From the NCBI RefSeq assembly GCF_013694105.1, contig NZ_JACEFG010000002.1:434001-498000 (forward strand): DNA of 64,000 nt. Direction: 5' to 3'. This DNA is from Halobacillus locisalis (GTDB taxonomy: Bacteria > Bacillota > Bacilli > Bacillales > Halobacillaceae). This document shows positions 24,452 through 33,751 of this stretch, in pieces (the first letter of the stretch is position 1; every line of letters begins with the position of its first letter). A model generated the notes under the pieces. The model was not told the DNA's origin. It saw nothing but the letters and a program-made list of their open reading frames with translations, and ran no database searches. A program made the position numbers and the translations under genes.

Positions 24452-27400
24452 GTGAAAGGAATCATTAATTTTTCAATGAACAATAAATTCGCTATCTGGT
24501 TGATGACCATTATCATCACAATCGCGGGTTTATATGCAGGTCTAAATATGAAACTGGAAACTATACCAGATATCGAACCACCGATTATCACGGTCACAAC
24601 GGTTTATCCAGGAGCGACACCTCAAGAGGTCGCCGATGAAATATCAGAACCGCTTGAACAACAGGTGAGTAATTTGAGCGGAGTGAAAACGGTCAGTTCA
24701 ACGTCTTTCCAAAACGCTTCCTCACTGCAAATCGAGTATAGCTTTGATAAAAGTCTAGACGAAGCCGAAGACGAACTGCAAGATGCCGTCGGCGGTGCGG
24801 AATTGCCGGATGAGGCACAGGATCCGTCCGTATCTCGATTGAATTTCAATGCGTTCCCTGTTGTAAGTCTAAGTGCAATCAATGGTGAGCAGTCATTGGA
24901 GCAATTGACCACGACGGTAGAAGATCAAATTGTTCCGGCTCTAGAAGGGGTGGAAGGTGTAGCTGACGTTCAAGTGTCTGGTCAGCAAATCCAAGAAGTC
25001 CAAATCGATTTTAACGAAGAGGCCCTGGCTGAATATGGTCTCAACCAAGATACAATAACGAATGTCATCAAAGGATCAGACGTTAAATTCCCATTAGGGC
25101 TTTATACGTTTGATGATACGCAGAAATCTGTAGTCGTGAATGGAAATATCACGACCGTAGATGAACTACGTGAACTCCAAATTCCTGCTATTCCAAGTAG
25201 TGCAGGACAAGGACAAATGCCAGGAGCTCCGTCCCAAGGTCAAGCACCACAAGGACAAACGCCCCCTCAAGGGCAAACACCTCCTTCTGGAGAACAAGCA
25301 GCACTACAACAAGCGGCCATTCCGACGGTTCAGCTCGGAGAACTAGCGGATATTGAAGTAGTCGGTGAGGCAGAATCGATTTCGCGTACAAATGGAGAAG
25401 ATTCCATCACCCTGCAAGTTGTGAAGTCGCAAGAAGCGAATACGGTAGATGTCGTGAACCTTGTCAAAGAGGAAACGGCTTCCTTTGAAGATGAGCTGAG
25501 CGGTGTTGACTTCGTTTACTCCTTCGACCAAGGAGAACCGATCGAAGAGTCTGTCAGTACGATGTTGAACAAAGCCTTGTTCGGTGGACTGTTTGCTGTC
25601 ATTGTTATTCTGTTGTTCTTACGTAATATCAAAACAACAATCATTTCAATCATCTCTATACCGCTTTCTTTATTGATTGCGATTCTATTTTTGAATCAAC
25701 TGGACATCACGTTGAACATCATGACCCTTGGTGCGATGACTGTTGCCATCGGGCGTGTAGTTGATGACTCGATTGTCGTAGTTGAAAACATATACAGGCG
25801 AATGTCGCTTCCGGGTGAGAAGCTGTCAGGAAAAGACTTGGTCAGAGAGTCGACACGAGAAATGTTCATGCCGATCCTGTCCTCGACGCTCGTCACGATT
25901 GCTGTGTTCTTACCTCTAGGGTTAGTCGAAGGTACAGTGGGGCAGATCTTCTTGCCATTCGCCTTGACGGTCGTGTTTGCACTTCTCGCTTCTCTATTAG
26001 TAGCGGTCACGATTGTTCCGATGCTTTCCCACGCATTGCTGAAGAAAGATAAAGTGAAAAAAGGTGGACACGAAGAAGGCACTGGACGTCTTGCGAACGT
26101 GTATCGTAAAGTGTTGACTAGTACGCTCAACCATAAGATTATTTCGACGATTGTAGCGGTTGCTGTCCTCGTTGGAAGTGTAGCACTTGTCCCATTAGTC
26201 GGAACAAGTTTCTTACCTGAACAAGAACAGAAAATGGTCATGGCTACCTACAATCCTGAACCAGGGCAGACGCTTGAAGATGTCGAAGAAATTGCGATCC
26301 AAGCGGCTGAAACGTTCGAAAGCCGTGACGGGGCAGAAACCATCCAATATTCCGTTGGTGGGGAAAATCCCATGAGCCCTGGGGCGTCAAATCAGGCAGC
26401 CTTTTTCGTAGAGTACGCGGATGATACAGAGAACTTCTCAGAAGAAACCCAACAAGTCATCGACGCCTTGAATGAACAAACGGAAAAAGGCGAATGGTCC
26501 AACCAGGACTTCTCTGGAACTGGCGGTGGCAGTGGTCTAGAGGTGCTTGTGTACGGTGAGGACACCGAGCAAATCAAGCCTGTTGTGGAAGAAGTAGCAG
26601 AACTGTTGTCTGAACAAGAGAATTTAAGAAACGTAGACTCTGGATTGTCAGAATCCTATGAAGAGTACACGTTAGTAGCGGATCACGAGAGACTAAGCGA
26701 ACTTGGAATGACAGCCGCTCAAGTCGGGATGGCTCTGAACAAGAATGGCGAGCAGCCTGTTGTGACAACACTTGAAATGGACGGCGAGGAAGTGAACGTC
26801 TACGTTGAAGTGAGCACGGAGAATGTAAGCGGCATTGAAGATTTAACAGAAAAAGAATTGCAATCACCAACTGGTCAGTCTATTGCGATCAGTGAGGTTG
26901 TTGAAGTAGAAGAAGGGACAACAGCGGATACGATCACACGTCGTGATGGACGCGTCTTCGCTAGCGTGAGCGCTGAAATTACGATTGACGATGTTGGATC
27001 GGTATCGCAGAACGTAAACGAACAAGTACAAGAGATTGAAACACCAACGGGCGTAGAAATCACACAAGGTGGAGTAGCCCAGGATATCCAAGAATCCTTT
27101 ACACAGCTAGGGCTCGCCATGCTTGCAGCCATCGCGATTGTGTACTTGATTCTAGTCATCTTCTTCGGTGGAGGATTAGCTCCACTGGCGATTCTATTCT
27201 CGCTACCGTTTACGATTATCGGTGCGGTCTTAGGTCTCTTGATCAGCGGAGAAACGCTGAGTATCTCTGCCATGATCGGTGCCTTGATGTTGATCGGTAT
27301 CGTTGTGACGAACGCCATCGTACTGATTGACCGAGTCATTCATAAAGAGAACGAAGGATTGTCGACGAGAGATGCCCTTATCGATGCAGGGATGACGAGA

Positions 27401-27604
27401 CTCCGTCCAATCCTGATGACAGCCTTAGCGACGATTGGAGCGTTATTACCACTAGCTCTCGGATTCGAAGGCGGATCGATCATCAGTAAAGGTCTAGGCG
27501 TAACCGTTATTGGTGGTTTAGCAAGCTCAACGCTTCTGACCCTATTAATTGTTCCGTTAGCCTATGAGTTCTTGAGTAAATTCAAGCGCAAGAAAAAAGC
27601 ATAA
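24452..27604 (+). CDS. swrC: RND multidrug/surfactin efflux transporter, SwrC-like
   Basis: 1050 residues, typical AcrB/MMPL-free RND layout: helix 1, a large outer loop, helices 2-6, helix 7, a second outer loop, helices 8-12. The proton-relay pair is in helix 4 (GRVVDDSIVVVENIYRR). It should export amphipathic compounds using the proton gradient; in B. subtilis SwrC exports surfactin. The first outer loop has an unusual Pro/Gln/Gly-rich run (nt about 25195-25300). GTG at 24452 follows GGGGAG; the upstream frame start at 24413 would overlap operator 2. Confidence 0.9.
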   Translation: MKGIINFSMNNKFAIWLMTIIITIAGLYAGLNMKLETIPDIEPPIITVTTVYPGATPQEVADEISEPLEQQVSNLSGVKTVSSTSFQNASSLQIEYSFDKSLDEAEDELQDAVGGAELPDEAQDPSVSRLNFNAFPVVSLSAINGEQSLEQLTTTVEDQIVPALEGVEGVADVQVSGQQIQEVQIDFNEEALAEYGLNQDTITNVIKGSDVKFPLGLYTFDDTQKSVVVNGNITTVDELRELQIPAIPSSAGQGQMPGAPSQGQAPQGQTPPQGQTPPSGEQAALQQAAIPTVQLGELADIEVVGEAESISRTNGEDSITLQVVKSQEANTVDVVNLVKEETASFEDELSGVDFVYSFDQGEPIEESVSTMLNKALFGGLFAVIVILLFLRNIKTTIISIISIPLSLLIAILFLNQLDITLNIMTLGAMTVAIGRVVDDSIVVVENIYRRMSLPGEKLSGKDLVRESTREMFMPILSSTLVTIAVFLPLGLVEGTVGQIFLPFALTVVFALLASLLVAVTIVPMLSHALLKKDKVKKGGHEEGTGRLANVYRKVLTSTLNHKIISTIVAVAVLVGSVALVPLVGTSFLPEQEQKMVMATYNPEPGQTLEDVEEIAIQAAETFESRDGAETIQYSVGGENPMSPGASNQAAFFVEYADDTENFSEETQQVIDALNEQTEKGEWSNQDFSGTGGGSGLEVLVYGEDTEQIKPVVEEVAELLSEQENLRNVDSGLSESYEEYTLVADHERLSELGMTAAQVGMALNKNGEQPVVTTLEMDGEEVNVYVEVSTENVSGIEDLTEKELQSPTGQSIAISEVVEVEEGTTADTITRRDGRVFASVSAEITIDDVGSVSQNVNEQVQEIETPTGVEITQGGVAQDIQESFTQLGLAMLAAIAIVYLILVIFFGGGLAPLAILFSLPFTIIGAVLGLLISGETLSISAMIGALMLIGIVVTNAIVLIDRVIHKENEGLSTRDALIDAGMTRLRPILMTALATIGALLPLALGFEGGSIISKGLGVTVIGGLASSTLLTLLIVPLAYEFLSKFKRKKKA

Positions 27605-27614
27605 ACCTTTTGCG

Positions 27615-27646
27615 GAGCACTCCTCATTGTAGGGGTGCTCTTCTTT
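27615..27646 (+). terminator. Rho-independent terminator
   Basis: GAGCACTCCT pairs with AGGGGTGCTC, with a T-rich tail. It follows swrC. From here to 27863 I see no gene. Confidence 0.75.
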
Positions 27647-27863
27647 GCATCTAGCAGAAGTTAATTGCATTCACTAGGAACGCTATGCTCTCCGACTCGA
27701 GTCATTTCGGCTAAATATTTCATGGGCTTTAAAGGTTGTCTGAGCCTTTGCTATGACGGATTTTGTCGAGAAGTTGCTTAAGCATAGGAAATAGTGTCTA
27801 AGTATAAGAGATTGCTGTCCAAACCGTAATCAAGTGGCGTACAATAGAATTGGAGGTGTGATC

Positions 27864-28829
27864 ATGGAAAACTATGAAATGACTATTGTAGGCGCAGGTC
27901 TCGCTGGCATTACAGCTGCCCGCCGATTAAATAAACAAGGACGTAATCAATTTCTTTTAGTAGATAAGAGTAAAAGTGTCGGTGGCCGACTGGCGACGAG
28001 ACGAGTCGCAAACGGCAAAGCTGATCATGGAGCTCAATTTTTCACCGTACGTACAGAAGAGTTGGATGAAGAGGTCCAAGACTGGTTGAAAAAAGGGTGG
28101 ATTACGAATTGGTTCGGAGACGATCACCCTCGCTATACAGCCGTTGATGGAATGAATAAGCTTGCGAAGCAGCTGAGCGAAGAGTTCACACCGAGCCTTG
28201 AATCGAAAGTGACTTCTATTGTTGAGAAAGAAGGAGCTTACGAGGTTACCGATGACAAAGGTCAAGTATGGAAGTCGGAAAAGGTTCTGTTAACGATGCC
28301 CATTCCTCAAATCGTTCAGTTGTTGAAAGATAGTGAGCTTTCTGTTCAACCCTCAGCGCTTAAACAATTGAAGAGTATATCATTTGAACCTACATACGTA
28401 GGGATATTTCATTTTAAAACACCTACTTCTTTACCCGAAATCGGACAGGTTGACCAAGGCCTGCCGGATGGCGTTGAGCGGATAGTCGATCATCAGAAAA
28501 AAGGAATCTCAGATGAGGTGATCGTCAGTGTATATATGACAGGTGACTGGTCGCGCCGTTACTTCGGGGAAGACTATGTGATGTCTTTGATGCAAGAAAA
28601 GTTAGCATCCTACTTAAACTGGGATGATCTAGAGTCTGAACAACTCAAGCGCTGGCGTTATGCTCAAGCTAAAAACGTGCTCCGTTCCTCCTATTTGGAT
28701 TTAAAAGGAGACGCTACGCTCGTCGCAGCTGGGGATGCGTTTTTACGGGAGAATGATGAAGCGGGTCGCACACGAATCGAAAGTGCCTACCTATCCGGCA
28801 AAGACGCCGCCGCTTATTTGAGTTGGTAA
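27864..28829 (+). CDS. FAD/NAD(P)-binding oxidoreductase, renalase-like
   Basis: 321 residues. N-terminal FAD motif IVGAGLAGITAARRLNKQG, the second signature VGGRLATRR and DHGAQFFTVR (about 40-65), and a C-terminal AGDAF closing motif place it with renalase-like amine-oxidase-fold flavoproteins. In bacteria such enzymes oxidise mis-reduced nicotinamide isomers, but that function is only inferred here. GGAGGTG precedes the ATG at 27864. Confidence 0.82.
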   Translation: MENYEMTIVGAGLAGITAARRLNKQGRNQFLLVDKSKSVGGRLATRRVANGKADHGAQFFTVRTEELDEEVQDWLKKGWITNWFGDDHPRYTAVDGMNKLAKQLSEEFTPSLESKVTSIVEKEGAYEVTDDKGQVWKSEKVLLTMPIPQIVQLLKDSELSVQPSALKQLKSISFEPTYVGIFHFKTPTSLPEIGQVDQGLPDGVERIVDHQKKGISDEVIVSVYMTGDWSRRYFGEDYVMSLMQEKLASYLNWDDLESEQLKRWRYAQAKNVLRSSYLDLKGDATLVAAGDAFLRENDEAGRTRIESAYLSGKDAAAYLSW

Positions 28830-28832
28830 TAT

Positions 28833-28872
28833 AACAAGCACCCCTGTATCCATGCAGGGGTGCTTGTTATTG
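28833..28872 (+). terminator. Rho-independent terminator
   Basis: A 14-bp perfect stem AACAAGCACCCCTG/CAGGGGTGCTTGTT just after the stop codon. Confidence 0.88.
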
Positions 28873-28911
28873 TATAGACCGGCCCCGAAATAGAGTTTAG
28901 GGCGGGATGGT

Positions 28912-29043
28912 TGTCCGAAAAAGCGTGTGAAATGTCCGAATAAGTGATAAATGTCCGAAATAGCGAGTAGCTTGTCCGGATAATACAGGAAGGTGTCCGA
29001 TAAACGTAATGCTTCGTCCGAATAACCCTAACAAATGTCCGAA
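28912..29043 (-). repeat. 21-bp-period TTCGGACA tract, seven units, inverted
   Basis: TGTCCGAA, the reverse complement of TTCGGACA, starts at 28912, 28933, 28952, 28973, 28994, 29015 and 29036 (one copy begins CG, one ends GA, one ends AT). Read on the minus strand the steps are 21, 21, 21, 21, 19, 21, the same order as in the tract at 3158. It fills most of the gap between the renalase-like gene and rarD. Confidence 0.9.
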
Positions 29044-29143
29044 ATAATTTTACAACACCGCTTTTTGAAAGAGGATTAAGCATGCCCTGAGAAAGTGAGT
29101 TGTTTCAAAACCACCCTAAACTCACATATGATAACGAACCTGG

Positions 29144-30049
29144 TCAGGCGGTTTTTTGTTCGTACTTTTTCAAACGCTTCATCCGCGTGACGGTATAAAC
29201 CGCGAGCCCTGCCCAAATGAGGGTGAAGGATATGGCGTGCACCTGGGTGAACGGTTCATCGTATAGGAAAACGCCGATGATCAACATGATGGTAGGGGCG
29301 AAATATTGAAGAAACCCGACCATGGAGAGAGGGATGCGCTTAGCTCCTGCAGAAAATAGTAACAGAGGAATCGCTGTTACAATCCCCGCCCCGAACACGA
29401 GTAGGGACGTCACAGAAACCCATTCGACGTTAGCCCACTCGCCAGATTGTTGACTGAAAAGGTAAAGAAGGGCAATGGGTGTGACCATCATCGTTTCAAT
29501 GGTCAACCCGTACATGGCATTCAAAGGAACCAGTTTTTTCAGTAATCCATAGGATCCGAAGCTGAGAGCTAGAAACAGAGCAATCCAAGGAACAGACCCG
29601 AAGTGGATGGTCATATAAGAGACTCCACACCCGGCCAAGGCAAAGGCCAACCATTGGGCTTTGGAGAAAGTTTCTTTCAAAACAATCATGCCTAACAATA
29701 TACTGACGAGCGGGTTTATGTAATAGCCGAGGCTGGCTTCAATAACATGGTTTGTATTGACGGCCCATATGTACGTTACCCAGTTGATACTGATGGCAAT
29801 GGAAGCGAGCGTAATACCGATCAGCTGCTTTTTGTTTTTGACGATGGAACGTAATTGTTCTAAGAACGGCTGTTTCTTCCGGGAGACCCATACGATGAAC
29901 CCCATAAATATAAACGACCAAATAATTCGGTGGGCTAATATTTCGAAAGCGGGGATTTGTTGAATCAACTTCCAATAGATGGGGAGGATCCCCCACAGTA
30001 TATAAGCACTTGCCGTATAGATGATGCCAAGCTTCTGGTCTTGAATCAT
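29144..30049 (-). CDS. rarD: EamA-family transporter RarD
   Basis: 301 residues with ten membrane helices, the DMT/EamA layout of two five-helix repeats. The opening GIIYTASAYILWGILPIYWK and the segment NHVIEASLGYYINPLVSILLG are typical of RarD. The transported compound is not established. GGAGAGG lies upstream of the ATG. Confidence 0.9.
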   Translation of the reverse strand: MIQDQKLGIIYTASAYILWGILPIYWKLIQQIPAFEILAHRIIWSFIFMGFIVWVSRKKQPFLEQLRSIVKNKKQLIGITLASIAISINWVTYIWAVNTNHVIEASLGYYINPLVSILLGMIVLKETFSKAQWLAFALAGCGVSYMTIHFGSVPWIALFLALSFGSYGLLKKLVPLNAMYGLTIETMMVTPIALLYLFSQQSGEWANVEWVSVTSLLVFGAGIVTAIPLLLFSAGAKRIPLSMVGFLQYFAPTIMLIIGVFLYDEPFTQVHAISFTLIWAGLAVYTVTRMKRLKKYEQKTA

Positions 30050-30144
30050 TCTTGAAAATCCTCTCCTGCTATTTCGTAATCATCTCCTCCTATTGTAATC
30101 TTCCATACGAAATACTCAAGAGAACTAGTTTGAAAAAGCTACTT

Positions 30145-30321
30145 TCGGTTCTTCTAAAATGAGAGAATCCGGTGGCGTGGAAACGACTCCCTTTCCGCAG
30201 GCGGCGGTGAGCTTCCTCGCTCGCTTCGCGCTCTGCGGGATCTCACCAGGCCCTCAGATCCTGCAGGAGTGTCGCCGTTTCCACGCCACCTCAACAAAGG
30301 CAGTTCAACGTCTAGAGATTC
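30145..30321. repeat. GC-rich hairpin element, subfamily C (copy 1)
   Basis: Inner ends GGTGGCGTGGAAACG (30171) and CGTTTCCACGCCACC (to 30290). The core has GGAAACGACTCCCTTTCCGC, GGCGGTGAGCTTCCTCG and CTGCGGGATCTCACC. The flank GGTTCTTCTAAAATGAG and the far flank GTTCAACGTC match the element at 55319-55495 in the opposite orientation. No gene lies in 30050-30607. Confidence 0.85.
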
Positions 30322-30342
30322 AATTATAATGAGGAGCTCTAC

Positions 30343-30568
30343 TGATCCAGCACAATGTTTGGCAAGGTTCTGTTTCCACTATTTGTAGCATAGTGGGGTG
30401 GAAAACGGCGAGACTCCCGCGGGAGAAGGACCTAGGCGAGACCCCACAGAGAGTGTCAATGAACGAGGAGGCTCGCCGGTTCCCCCGCAGGAAAGCGAGT
30501 CGTTTTCCATCCCACGGTATTACTATATGATCGAACAGAACCGTTTCACTGACTTCTGCAGGCAGCAG
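30343..30568. repeat. GC-rich hairpin element, subfamily D (copy 1)
   Basis: Inner ends GTGGGGTGGAAAACG (30393) and CGTTTTCCATCCCAC (to 30515), with an outer stem GGTTCTGTTT / AACAGAACC. The flanks CACAATGTTTGGC and CTGCAGGCAGCAGG also recur, inverted, around 55076-55289, so the repeated unit is about 215-225 bp. Confidence 0.85.
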
Positions 30569-30607
30569 GAAAAGGAGCAAAGAACAAAGTTCCATGCTCC
30601 TAAGCGT

Positions 30608-32194
30608 TTATTCACTTTCTTCTAATTGATCTTCCTGTCCCTCGTGTTTATGTTCAGATAACGGAAGCAGTTGCTCTGACAAATCGACTAACGGTTTGTC
30701 AGCCGGACCTTCCATGACAGAACCATCATACGAGAAGCGCGAACCATGACATGGACAGTCCCAGGAATGCTCCGCACTGTTCCATTCTACTTCACACCCC
30801 ATATGTGTACACGTCGTATCCACCATATAGACTTTACCTTCTTGATCCTTATAGGCACCGGCTCGCTTTCCTTCCCATTGGATGACTTTGCCCTCGCCCG
30901 TTCTCAGCCGCTCCGGACGTTCTCCGACAATCTCCAGTTTTCCATCAATCAGGTGAGTAGCAACGTCAAAGCTTTGGGATAAGAACTGTTTCATACTAGG
31001 ATCTGTTTTGAAGCGGGAAGGCTTGAACAAGTCGTGGAAGAGGGACGTTTCACCAACTACATAATCGGCTATCAATTGTGCTGCCAGTGTACCGTTCGTC
31101 ATCCCCCATTTACGGAAGCCTGTCGCAATGAACACACGTTGATTCCTTCGGGTGATCGGACCGATATAAGGGACTTTATCTAGTGTGGTCAAGTCTTGTG
31201 CCGACCATTGGAAAAGTTTTTTCTTGATACCGAATGTTTCAGCAGCGAACTCTTCGATAGCCCTGTAGTGGAAAGACGTATCGACACCTTCCCCTGTCTT
31301 GTGGCTTTCCCCACCTACGAGTAAAATCGGCTTTCCTTCGTATTCAGCTGTTCTGACCGTGCGTTTCGGTTCATCGATGGACACATACATCCCGGATGGA
31401 ATTTCTTTTTCTGGTTCAATCGCCATTAAGTAAGAGCGCTCCGCATACATACGGCTGAAATAAAATCCTTTTCCATCGTAGAAAGGGAAGTGACTACAGG
31501 AAACGAGCTGATCGCAGGTGATGGTACAGTTGTTCCCTGTCGTGACTTCAATCCGGTCTCCTTCCGTGACATCTGTGGCTTTTGTATGCTCATAGATATC
31601 ACAGCCTAGGTTCTTCAACTCTTTGACTACGGCAGCTAAGTATTTAACAGGATGAAAGCGTGCTTGATTTTTCATGCTTAACGCTTTGGTCGCGTCCATA
31701 TCAAATGGCAGCGTATCGGTAAGTTCTCCGGGAATATCGAGGTTCATATACGCTTTGTATTCCTTCTCGAGCTTCAACGCCCCTTGCTTGGTCGTAGCAA
31801 AAAGGTGAGCGTCCTCTTTCACCCAATCGCAATCGATCGAGTGCTTTTCAACCAGTTCCTCCATGAAAGCTAGGGCGCTCATTTGCGCTTGGTAGTATAA
31901 AGAAGCGTCATCAACGCCGAAATGATTTTGGAATTCATCGTAGATCAGTCCGTGTTGAGCGGTTACTTTCGCTGTTGTATGGCCAGTCGTTCCATTAACA
32001 AGCTCATCGGCTTCAATTAATGTCACTTGTTTACCGGACTTCGCCAATAGATAGGCCGTGGTAATTCCTGTTATTCCACCACCTACAATTAAGACATCCG
32101 TGGATAGATTTTCGTTCAAAGAATCGAATGAATCTATGGTCGTGTCCTCTCGCCAAAGCGGCTCAGGTTGTGTCCATTCTTGATCGTGATTCAT
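30608..32194 (-). CDS. yhfW: FAD-dependent oxidoreductase with C-terminal Rieske domain (YhfW-like)
   Basis: 528 residues. An N-terminal DAO-type FAD domain (LIVGGGITGITTAYLLAKSGK near 35-55; TGHTTAKVTAQHG near 70-82) is fused to a Rieske 2Fe-2S domain at about 430-505 with CTHMGC and CPCHGSRF, supplying the two Cys and two His ligands. This is the YhfW architecture of Bacilli; the substrate is unknown. AAGGAGG precedes the ATG. Confidence 0.92.
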   Translation of the reverse strand: MNHDQEWTQPEPLWREDTTIDSFDSLNENLSTDVLIVGGGITGITTAYLLAKSGKQVTLIEADELVNGTTGHTTAKVTAQHGLIYDEFQNHFGVDDASLYYQAQMSALAFMEELVEKHSIDCDWVKEDAHLFATTKQGALKLEKEYKAYMNLDIPGELTDTLPFDMDATKALSMKNQARFHPVKYLAAVVKELKNLGCDIYEHTKATDVTEGDRIEVTTGNNCTITCDQLVSCSHFPFYDGKGFYFSRMYAERSYLMAIEPEKEIPSGMYVSIDEPKRTVRTAEYEGKPILLVGGESHKTGEGVDTSFHYRAIEEFAAETFGIKKKLFQWSAQDLTTLDKVPYIGPITRRNQRVFIATGFRKWGMTNGTLAAQLIADYVVGETSLFHDLFKPSRFKTDPSMKQFLSQSFDVATHLIDGKLEIVGERPERLRTGEGKVIQWEGKRAGAYKDQEGKVYMVDTTCTHMGCEVEWNSAEHSWDCPCHGSRFSYDGSVMEGPADKPLVDLSEQLLPLSEHKHEGQEDQLEESE

Positions 32195-32338
32195 AGTAGT
32201 CCTCCTTATATAGACGCTTTGTGTTCAGTGTTTCCAAGACCACATATTTCATGTAAAAATTAGGGAGAAAATTAACATCTTGTCTATTATGTAGTATAAT
32301 AGACCTTAACATAGTCGTGATTCCAAGGGGGCAGGAAG

Positions 32339-33583
32339 ATGGAAGTGTTCGTTGCAAGACAGCCGATTCTAAAGAAGAATGATGACGTGTATGGATATGA
32401 GCTTTTATATCGAAATAGTCTTGAGAACCACTTTATTCCCATGGATGGAAACGAAGCCACTTCTGAAGTGTTAAAGAATACGTTTCTCACAATCGGACTT
32501 GAACGGATGTCCCAAGGGAAGCCTTGTTTTATTAACTTCACTGAGAAATTGTTATTAGATAAGGTTCCTGAATATTTTTCACCACAACAGCTCGTCGTCG
32601 AAATCTTAGAGGATGTATCACTCACGTACGATGTTGTTCGGGTTTGTCGGGAATTGAAAGAGAAAGGGTTTCAAATTGCACTGGACGATGTAGTCAGTAT
32701 TCAAGATCCATCTTTTATTGAATTGATGCCCTACATAGATATTCTGAAAGTTGACATCCGATTAGTAGCTGAGCAAGAGCGCGTTGCAATTATTCAGTTG
32801 GCCAAGCAAATGAACATTACCTTACTCGCTGAAAAAGTAGAGACGAGAGAAGATTACGAGCGCTGCAAAAAAGAAGGGTTCGATCTTTTTCAAGGATTTT
32901 ATTTCAGCAAGCCCGTAATCATTACGGGCACCGATATCCCGTTTTTCCATTCCACGTACTTTCAAATGATTAAGGAGTTATCTGTTCCTGATGACGAAAT
33001 CAATATCGAGAAAGTAACGGAAATTATCGGTCACGATTTGGCCCTCACCTATAAGCTGCTTCGACTGATCAATACAACGAAACGTGAAGGCACTATGCCC
33101 GTTCAATCCATCAAACAAGCCGTCATGTTACTGGGAACCGATGCACTGAAAAAATGGCTGTACGTTCTATCTATCAAGGAAGCGAGTCCAAAACATACGA
33201 CGACTCCACAACTTGTAACAAAGACAAGCCTGATCCGGGCGAAGATGTCAGAGCAGGTGGCAGTACGGCTGCGCTCTCCAGGGAGAGCCGACGGATACTT
33301 CTTAGCTGGAATCATGTCGCTGATTGACGTCGTTACAAAGCGCCCGATGAATGAAATTGTGGAGTCACTTCCCTTAGATACAGAAATCCAGAATGCACTG
33401 CGCAAAGAAAAGAATATATACCGGGAAATTTTGGATCTTGTCATCGCAATGGAGCAGGCTGACTTTGATTACTTAGAAAAGTCTTTGTCCGCATTTGATA
33501 TGCAGCTGAATGAAATTTTTGAAATCTATGGACAGTCGATCGCTTGGACAGATCAGCTCTATCAAGAGAATTTCTCGGCATAG
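32339..33583 (+). CDS. EAL-HDOD domain signalling protein (YuxH-like)
   Basis: 414 residues: EAL-like domain (about 1-200) and HDOD domain (about 205-400). The EAL signature is degenerate (YGYELLYR where active enzymes have an E-x-L motif with more metal ligands nearby), although LDDV, LKVDIR, LAEKVE and FQGFYFSKP are present. Catalysis of cyclic-di-GMP hydrolysis is therefore unlikely; binding or a signalling role is more probable. B. subtilis YuxH is the same arrangement. AAGGGGG precedes the ATG. Confidence 0.87.
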   Translation: MEVFVARQPILKKNDDVYGYELLYRNSLENHFIPMDGNEATSEVLKNTFLTIGLERMSQGKPCFINFTEKLLLDKVPEYFSPQQLVVEILEDVSLTYDVVRVCRELKEKGFQIALDDVVSIQDPSFIELMPYIDILKVDIRLVAEQERVAIIQLAKQMNITLLAEKVETREDYERCKKEGFDLFQGFYFSKPVIITGTDIPFFHSTYFQMIKELSVPDDEINIEKVTEIIGHDLALTYKLLRLINTTKREGTMPVQSIKQAVMLLGTDALKKWLYVLSIKEASPKHTTTPQLVTKTSLIRAKMSEQVAVRLRSPGRADGYFLAGIMSLIDVVTKRPMNEIVESLPLDTEIQNALRKEKNIYREILDLVIAMEQADFDYLEKSLSAFDMQLNEIFEIYGQSIAWTDQLYQENFSA

Positions 33584-33591
33584 TTTAAATC

Positions 33592-33617
33592 AACTTCCTT
33601 CAGGGGGAGTTTTTTTG
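33592..33617 (+). terminator. Short rho-independent terminator
   Basis: AACTTCC pairs imperfectly with GGGGAGTT, followed by seven T, directly after the EAL-HDOD gene. Confidence 0.6.
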
Positions 33618-33697
33618 TACCATGATGTTCTTTCAGTCATAGGATCGCTATGAAATCCATCTATGAAATATTCTAGGATTCTTCCCATTGACAGTAA

Positions 33698-33711
33698 TGA
33701 AAACGTTTACA
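33698..33711 (+). promoter_or_regulatory. Catabolite-response element (cre) at the methionine gamma-lyase promoter
   Basis: TGAAAACGTTTACA fits the CcpA consensus TGWAANCGNTNWCA. It lies four bases after TTGACA (33688-33693), a consensus -35 box, so CcpA bound here would repress. No convincing -10 is seen at standard spacing. Confidence 0.8.
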
Positions 33712-33751
33712 AAAAATAAACTATAGGAGGGACGATCTTAGGAGGGTTAGG

